Origin: Cloacibacterium caeni_C
Lineage (GTDB): Bacteria > Bacteroidota > Bacteroidia > Flavobacteriales > Weeksellaceae
Assembly: GCA_002422665.1 (NCBI GenBank)
Contig: DITA01000107.1
Coordinates: 1-26,615, forward strand
Length of the DNA: 26,615 nucleotides
Reading direction: 5' to 3'
Shown piece after piece: positions 22,708 to 26,615 of the stretch (its first letter is position 1; every line of letters starts with the position of its first letter). Below the pieces are notes generated by a model. That model did not search any database. It was not told where the DNA came from and saw only the letters and a program-made list of their open reading frames with translations. The position numbers were made by a program, and so were the translations under genes.

Positions 22708-22773
22708 ATGTTTTTAAGGTTTTAAATAATTATTTAATATAGCCTTATATCAAAATGTATTCCTTAAAATTCT

Positions 22774-22781
22774 TACTTTTG
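22774..22781 (+). promoter_or_regulatory. -7 promoter element of the DUF4271-hemD genes
   Basis: TACTTTTG matches TAnnTTTG and is followed by CA. It lies 16 nt before the TTG start codon at 22798. No -33 TTG is evident. Confidence 0.5.
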
Positions 22782-22797
22782 CAAAAAATCTAATAAA

Positions 22798-23442
22798 TTG
22801 ATAAGAGTTGTAGAACATCATGACTGGGTTATTTACTGTATTATAGGCATTATTCTGTCTTATATTATCATATTTAAAACCCTGCACAGAGATGTAACCT
22901 TGATAGAATTTATTTTACAACCTTATGAAGAATCAAACAATAACACTTTAAGTTGGATTTTCACAACTATACTTTTTTCGGTAAGTTTTTCGGTGTTATT
23001 TTCGCAATTCATTCCGATTGTTCCGAAATTTATTGCCCAAAATTTAGTTGTAGCAGGCATTACTTTTAACAAATTTGGTTTTGTTCTCTTTTCACTGCTT
23101 CTTTTTCAACTTATTAAAAACATCTTCGTCTATTTGTTTTACGGAAGCATCAATCAATTAGAGCGATTCGGCAGATATTCTTTTGTAGCGCAGAAATATT
23201 TTATGGTGTACTCTTTGGTGATTTTGGTCATAAGTTTCCTCCATTATTACCTGCATTTCAAAACTTCTAATGCCTTTGTTTATTACAGTAGCTTGATTTT
23301 CATCTCATTTACTGTCAAAATATTAATCTATCTGTTTCATCCTCAGCAAATTTTACCTAGACAATGGTATTATAAATTTTTGTATATTTGCACACTCCAA
23401 ATTCTACCACTATTGGTCCTTTGGAAATTTTGGTTTTTATAA
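22798..23442 (+). CDS. DUF4271 family membrane protein
   Basis: A 214-residue integral membrane protein of the Bacteroidota family DUF4271, of unknown function. It begins at a TTG (22798): the frame upstream runs into the promoter, and the product MIRVVEHHDWVIYC fits the family's usual start, where HDW is conserved. About six hydrophobic helices are visible: about 11-28, 52-72, 84-116, 136-155, 160-180 and 192-213. DUF4271 genes commonly sit directly upstream of hemD in this phylum, as here (21-nt gap), but no role in heme synthesis is established. An internal TAnnTTTG near the 3' end may give hemD extra expression. Confidence 0.87.
   Translation: MIRVVEHHDWVIYCIIGIILSYIIIFKTLHRDVTLIEFILQPYEESNNNTLSWIFTTILFSVSFSVLFSQFIPIVPKFIAQNLVVAGITFNKFGFVLFSLLLFQLIKNIFVYLFYGSINQLERFGRYSFVAQKYFMVYSLVILVISFLHYYLHFKTSNAFVYYSSLIFISFTVKILIYLFHPQQILPRQWYYKFLYICTLQILPLLVLWKFWFL
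23383..23390 (+). promoter_or_regulatory. Candidate internal promoter for hemD
   Basis: TATATTTG matches TAnnTTTG and is followed by CA, inside the last codons of the DUF4271 gene and 73 nt before the hemD ATG. It could let hemD be made on its own. Because it lies in coding sequence it may be chance. Confidence 0.35.
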
Positions 23443-23463
23443 ATCGTTTTATTAAGTTTAAGA

Positions 23464-24207
23464 ATGAAAATAAAATCTATTTTGGTTTCTCAGCCTGCTC
23501 CACAAGGTGATTCTTCACCATATTTAGAAATGGCTAAAAGTGAAAAAATTAAAATTGATTTCAGACCTTTCATCCATGTTGAAGGTGTAGATGCTAAGGA
23601 ATTAAGAACTCAAAAAATTGACCTTTCTCACTATACAGGTGTTATTTTTACCAGTAAAAATGCAATAGACCACTATTTCAGATTAGCAGAAGAAATGCGC
23701 TTCTCTGTTCCTGATAATATGAGATACATTTGCCAATCAGAAGCTATTGCGAATTATCTTCAGAAACACATTATTTACAGAAAAAGAAAAATTTCTTTTG
23801 GTGAAAAATCAATGGCAGATTTATTGCCACTTTTCAAAAAACACCATGACGAGAAATACCTTCTTCCATGTTCTGATGTAGTGACAGAAGAAACAACTAA
23901 AATCTTAGACCAATCAGGAATTGACTGGACAAAAGCAGTGATGTACAGAACTGTAGCAAGTGATTTATCTGATGTGAAAATTGAAGAATATGACATGCTT
24001 GTGTTTTTCTCTCACCAAGGAATCAAATCTCTTTTCCATAATTTCCCTAATTTCCAACAAGGAGATAGAAAAATTGCAGTTTTCGGGAGCACTACGCAAA
24101 ACGCAGCAGAAGAAGCTGGTTTAAAAATAGATGTTATGGCGCCTACTAAAGAAAACCCTTCTATGACGATGGCTATAGAAAAATACATCAGAGCCAATAA
24201 CAAATAA
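23464..24207 (+). CDS. hemD: Uroporphyrinogen-III synthase
   Basis: A 247-residue enzyme that cyclises hydroxymethylbilane to uroporphyrinogen III, the branch point to heme, siroheme and corrinoids. Family features appear in order: KSILVSQPAPQGDSSPYLEM, TGVIFTSKNAIDHYF, YICQSEAIANYLQKH, the hinge and second domain with KYLLPCSDVVTEETTKIL, KAVMYRTVASDL, EYDMLVFFSHQGIKSLFHNF and KIAVFGSTTQNAAEEAGL. This enzyme is poorly conserved in general, but the two-domain Rossmann-like layout and these blocks make the call secure. It is the second gene after DUF4271 and ends at a hairpin terminator. Other hem genes are not in the window. Confidence 0.93.
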   Translation: MKIKSILVSQPAPQGDSSPYLEMAKSEKIKIDFRPFIHVEGVDAKELRTQKIDLSHYTGVIFTSKNAIDHYFRLAEEMRFSVPDNMRYICQSEAIANYLQKHIIYRKRKISFGEKSMADLLPLFKKHHDEKYLLPCSDVVTEETTKILDQSGIDWTKAVMYRTVASDLSDVKIEEYDMLVFFSHQGIKSLFHNFPNFQQGDRKIAVFGSTTQNAAEEAGLKIDVMAPTKENPSMTMAIEKYIRANNK

Positions 24208-24230
24208 AATTCTACATTATAGATATTATC

Positions 24231-24268
24231 AAAATCATCAAAATATTTTTGGTGATTTTTTCTTTTTT
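24231..24268 (+). terminator. Intrinsic terminator of hemD
   Basis: Arms AAAATCATCAAAA (24231-24243) and TTTTGGTGATTTT (24247-24259) pair over 13 bp with one G-U and a 3-nt loop. A T-rich tract follows (24260-24268). It begins 23 nt after the stop codon. Confidence 0.75.
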
Positions 24269-24276
24269 AGAAAACC

Positions 24277-24284
24277 TATATTTG
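24277..24284 (+). promoter_or_regulatory. -7 promoter element of the oligopeptidase B gene
   Basis: TATATTTG matches TAnnTTTG and is followed by CA. It sits just after the hemD terminator and predicts a leader of about 55 nt before the ATG at 24343. The nearest upstream TTTG (24248-24251) is 25 bp away, longer than usual. Confidence 0.5.
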
Positions 24285-24342
24285 CAAAAATTTAAAATTT
24301 AGAGAAATAAAATTACTTATTGCTCCACTCAAATTGAACTTA

Positions 24343-26391
24343 ATGATGAACGCTCCCAAAGCAAAAAAAATAAATAAATCACTAGAAATTCACGGTCACC
24401 AAAGAAACGACCCGTTTTTTTGGCTCAATGAAAGAGAAAATCCCGAAGTTTTACAATATTTAGAAGAAGAAAACGCTTATTGCGACTTCGTGATGAAAGA
24501 TACCGAAGAATTGCAAGAACAACTTTTCCAAGAAATGAAAGCTCGTTACAAAGAAGATGACGAGAGCTTGCCTTATTTTTTCAATGAATATTGGTATGTG
24601 GTAAAATTTCAAAAAGGAAAAGAATATCCACTGTTCTACAGACATTTTAAAAGCTTGGAAAACGAAGCAGAACTCATGCTAGATGTCAACGAAATGGCTG
24701 CTGGTAAAGATTTTTACGATGTAGGAAGCTTCTCTGTTTCGGTGAATAATCAGTTGGCTGCATTTTCAGAAGACATTATTGGAAGAAGAATCTATACCAT
24801 TTTGCTCAAAAATTTAGAAACGGGAGAATTTCTTAATGATAAAATTGAAAACACCACTGGTAAAACAGTTTGGGCAGCAGATAATGAACATTTTTTCTAC
24901 ATCAGAAAAGACGAAACGTTACGCGCTTTCCAGATTTACAGACATAAAATTGGTACTTCTCAGGAAGAAGACGTTCTCGTTTTCCACGAAGAAGATGAAA
25001 CTTTCGACGTAAGCGTTTATAAATCAAAATCTTTAGAATATATTTTTATTGCAAGTTCTTCTACTATTTCAGATGAACATTGGTTTATTCCTTCTGACAA
25101 TGTTTTTGCAGAATGGCAAGTCATCCAAAAACGTGAAGACGATTTAGAATACGCGGTAGAACATTATCAAAATGATTTTTACATCATCACCAATGAAGGC
25201 GATGCTACCAATTTCAAAATCGTGAAAACTTCAGTAGACAAGCCTTCTAAAGAACATTGGAAAGAAGTAATTCCGCATAAAAAAGAAACTTTACTGGAAG
25301 GTTTTGAAATTTTCAAAGATTATTTCGTGATCGAAGAAAGAACCGAAGGTTTACTTCAATTGAAAATTATAGACAATTCTACAGGAAAATCTCATTATTT
25401 ACCTTTTGATGAGCCAACTTACACGGCTTATGTTGGGCTGAATTTAGATTTTGACACAGAAGTTTTGCGTTATGGTTACACTTCGCTCACCACGCCAAGT
25501 TCTATGTATGAATACAATATGAAAACGGGCGAAACCAGACTCTTGAAACAACAGGAAGTTTTGGGCGGAACTTTTGATGCTAAAAATTATATTTCGGAGA
25601 GAATTTGGGCAAATTCCAGAGACGGAAAAGTGAAAATCCCGATTTCTTTAGTCTATCATAAAGACACTCCAAAAGCTGCCGAAACTCCGCTTTTATTATA
25701 TGGTTACGGAAGTTACGGACACACGATAGATGCAAGTTTTTCTAATGTAAGATTATCAATTTTAGACCGAGGTTTCATTTATGCGATTGCACACGTTCGT
25801 GGTGGCGAATATTTAGGAAGAGAATGGTATGATAATGGGAAAATGCTGAAAAAGAAAAACACGTTCTTCGATTTTATTGACACTGCTAAATTCCTCATTT
25901 CTGAAAATTACACTTCTCCGAAACATCTTTATGCGATGGGCGGTTCAGCTGGTGGACTTTTGATGGGAGCGGTTATGAATTACGAACCTGAAATTTTCAA
26001 CGGAATTGTGGCGCAAGTTCCTTTTGTAGATGTGGTCACTACCATGTTAGATGAAACAATTCCTTTGACGACTGGAGAATTTGATGAATGGGGAAATCCG
26101 AAAAAGAAAAAATATTACGATTATATGCTTTCTTATTCTCCTTATGATAATATAGAAGCAAAAAATTACCCAAATGCATTAATCACCACTGGTTTTCACG
26201 ACAGCCAAGTGCAATATTGGGAACCTGCAAAATGGGTTGCAAAATTGCGTGATTTAAAAACTGACAATAATATTCTCATCTTCAAGACCGATATGAAATC
26301 TGGTCATGGTGGCGCTTCTGGAAGATTTGAAAGCTTGAAGGAAGACGCACTGGAATATGCATTTTTATTAAAATTAGAAAACAAAAAATAA
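24343..26391 (+). CDS. ptrB: Oligopeptidase B (S9A family serine peptidase)
   Basis: A 682-residue cytoplasmic prolyl-oligopeptidase-family enzyme that cleaves short peptides after Arg or Lys. The N-terminal seven-bladed propeller (about 70-400) begins after HGHQRNDPFFWLNERENPEV, and the alpha/beta-hydrolase domain follows. The catalytic triad is Ser535 in MGGSAGGLLMG, Asp620 in TGFHDSQVQYWEP and His655 in SGHGGASGRFE, each three residues beyond the E. coli positions. LLLYGYGSYGHTID and HVRGGEYLGREWYDNGK are typical of oligopeptidase B. The ATG at 24343 (or the next at 24346) is preferred over an in-frame TTG at 24334. No signal peptide is present. The gene stands alone behind the hemD terminator, and a palindromic repeat starts 4 nt after its stop codon. 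Confidence 0.95.
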   Translation: MMNAPKAKKINKSLEIHGHQRNDPFFWLNERENPEVLQYLEEENAYCDFVMKDTEELQEQLFQEMKARYKEDDESLPYFFNEYWYVVKFQKGKEYPLFYRHFKSLENEAELMLDVNEMAAGKDFYDVGSFSVSVNNQLAAFSEDIIGRRIYTILLKNLETGEFLNDKIENTTGKTVWAADNEHFFYIRKDETLRAFQIYRHKIGTSQEEDVLVFHEEDETFDVSVYKSKSLEYIFIASSSTISDEHWFIPSDNVFAEWQVIQKREDDLEYAVEHYQNDFYIITNEGDATNFKIVKTSVDKPSKEHWKEVIPHKKETLLEGFEIFKDYFVIEERTEGLLQLKIIDNSTGKSHYLPFDEPTYTAYVGLNLDFDTEVLRYGYTSLTTPSSMYEYNMKTGETRLLKQQEVLGGTFDAKNYISERIWANSRDGKVKIPISLVYHKDTPKAAETPLLLYGYGSYGHTIDASFSNVRLSILDRGFIYAIAHVRGGEYLGREWYDNGKMLKKKNTFFDFIDTAKFLISENYTSPKHLYAMGGSAGGLLMGAVMNYEPEIFNGIVAQVPFVDVVTTMLDETIPLTTGEFDEWGNPKKKKYYDYMLSYSPYDNIEAKNYPNALITTGFHDSQVQYWEPAKWVAKLRDLKTDNNILIFKTDMKSGHGGASGRFESLKEDALEYAFLLKLENKK

Positions 26392-26394
26392 CGC

Positions 26395-26489
26395 TGTCAT
26401 TCTGAATGAATGAGGAACGAATGAAATGAAGAATCTTATTTATTAAAATCAAAAGATTCTTCACTCCGTAAACTCCGTTCAGAATGACA
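26395..26489. repeat. Palindromic intergenic repeat element (REP-like)
   Basis: The outer arms TGTCATTCTGAA (26395-26406) and TTCAGAATGACA (26478-26489) are a perfect 12-bp inverted repeat. A second pair, TGAAGAATCTT (26427-26437) and AAGATTCTTCA (26453-26463), is a perfect 11-bp repeat inside it around a 15-nt A/T loop. The middle carries variants of GAATGAGGAACGAATGAA. Sequences of this kind recur between genes in flavobacteria as far as I recall. There is no T tract, so it is not a standard terminator, though the fold could protect the 3' end of the oligopeptidase mRNA. Confidence 0.7.
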
Positions 26490-26506
26490 AGTTTTAATGA
26501 TTAATC

Positions 26507-26615
26507 ATGAACGAAACAGAACTTTGGATAAAAATAGAAAAATTTTTCGTTGAAAATTTTCAAACGGAGAAAAATCCACCTATTGAAACGCTTTTGTTTT
26601 TGATAGGAATCCAAG
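26507..26615 (+). CDS. Start of an unrecognised conserved-looking protein, cut by window edge
   Basis: An ATG at 26507 opens a frame that runs without a stop for 36 codons to the right edge: MNETELWIKIEKFFVENFQT, then EKNPPIETLLFLIGIQ. The composition is that of a normal small cytoplasmic protein with an amphipathic first helix. I cannot assign a family from this much sequence. It follows the palindromic repeat by 17 nt and is on the same strand as the oligopeptidase gene. Confidence 0.55.
   Translation, partial: MNETELWIKIEKFFVENFQTEKNPPIETLLFLIGIQ

Noticed and set aside
26282..26464. A 60-codon minus-strand frame over the oligopeptidase end and the repeat
   Set aside because: It is antisense to the conserved catalytic C-terminus and runs into the palindromic repeat; no promoter is seen.
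26395..26489. CRISPR array or standard terminator
   Set aside because: There is one nested palindrome with no regularly spaced direct repeats and no T tract, so neither label fits.

Overview
The window is chromosomal DNA of a Bacteroidota bacterium, most likely a flavobacterium of the Chryseobacterium/Cloacibacterium group (Weeksellaceae). The evidence is the AT-rich composition, the many families restricted to or typical of Bacteroidota (DUF5689, DUF4293, DUF4296, DUF4271, a Rho with a long Q/N-rich insertion), the lack of Shine-Dalgarno sequences, and Bacteroidota-type promoters (TAnnTTTG) just upstream of many genes. No tRNA, rRNA, insertion sequence, prophage or CRISPR array is visible. 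Most of the window is conserved housekeeping sequence.

Layout. (1) 1-5998: an outer-membrane/secreted locus. A TonB-dependent receptor and a DUF5689 lipoprotein (cut by the left edge) lie on the minus strand, divergent from a secreted endonuclease/exonuclease/phosphatase-fold enzyme. The three may take up and process a phosphate-containing polymer such as nucleic acid, but this is inference. (2) 6093-7182: a small lipoprotein and a superoxide dismutase, converging on a shared terminator. (3) 7359-9696: rho and a DUF4293 membrane protein, transcribed divergently from overlapping promoters. The rho leader has a 55-nt G-free stretch that looks like a Rho loading site. (4) 9774-13725: an unrecognised AT-rich gene coding for a 597-aa protein with Trp-centred repeats and a possible SUKH-like C-terminus, then an MsbA-like ABC exporter and a small two-helix membrane protein. 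(5) 13787-18488, minus strand: rsfS, ftsH, and an operon of a LUD-domain protein, cdsA and psd (phospholipid synthesis). (6) 18568-22684: birA facing an operon, read from right to left, of a dolichol-phosphate-mannose-synthase-like glycosyltransferase, a DUF4296 lipoprotein, tgt and an LptF/LptG-family permease. (7) 22798-24207: a DUF4271 membrane protein and hemD (heme synthesis). (8) 24343-26391: oligopeptidase B, followed by a palindromic repeat element and the start of another gene cut by the right edge.

The best candidates for something under-described are the 597-aa repeat protein, the receptor/DUF5689/nuclease locus, the rut-like rho leader with its interleaved divergent promoters, and a tRNA-guanine transglycosylase in which the three zinc-binding cysteines are replaced in a region that otherwise aligns without gaps. 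No obviously novel multi-gene defence or mobile system is present.
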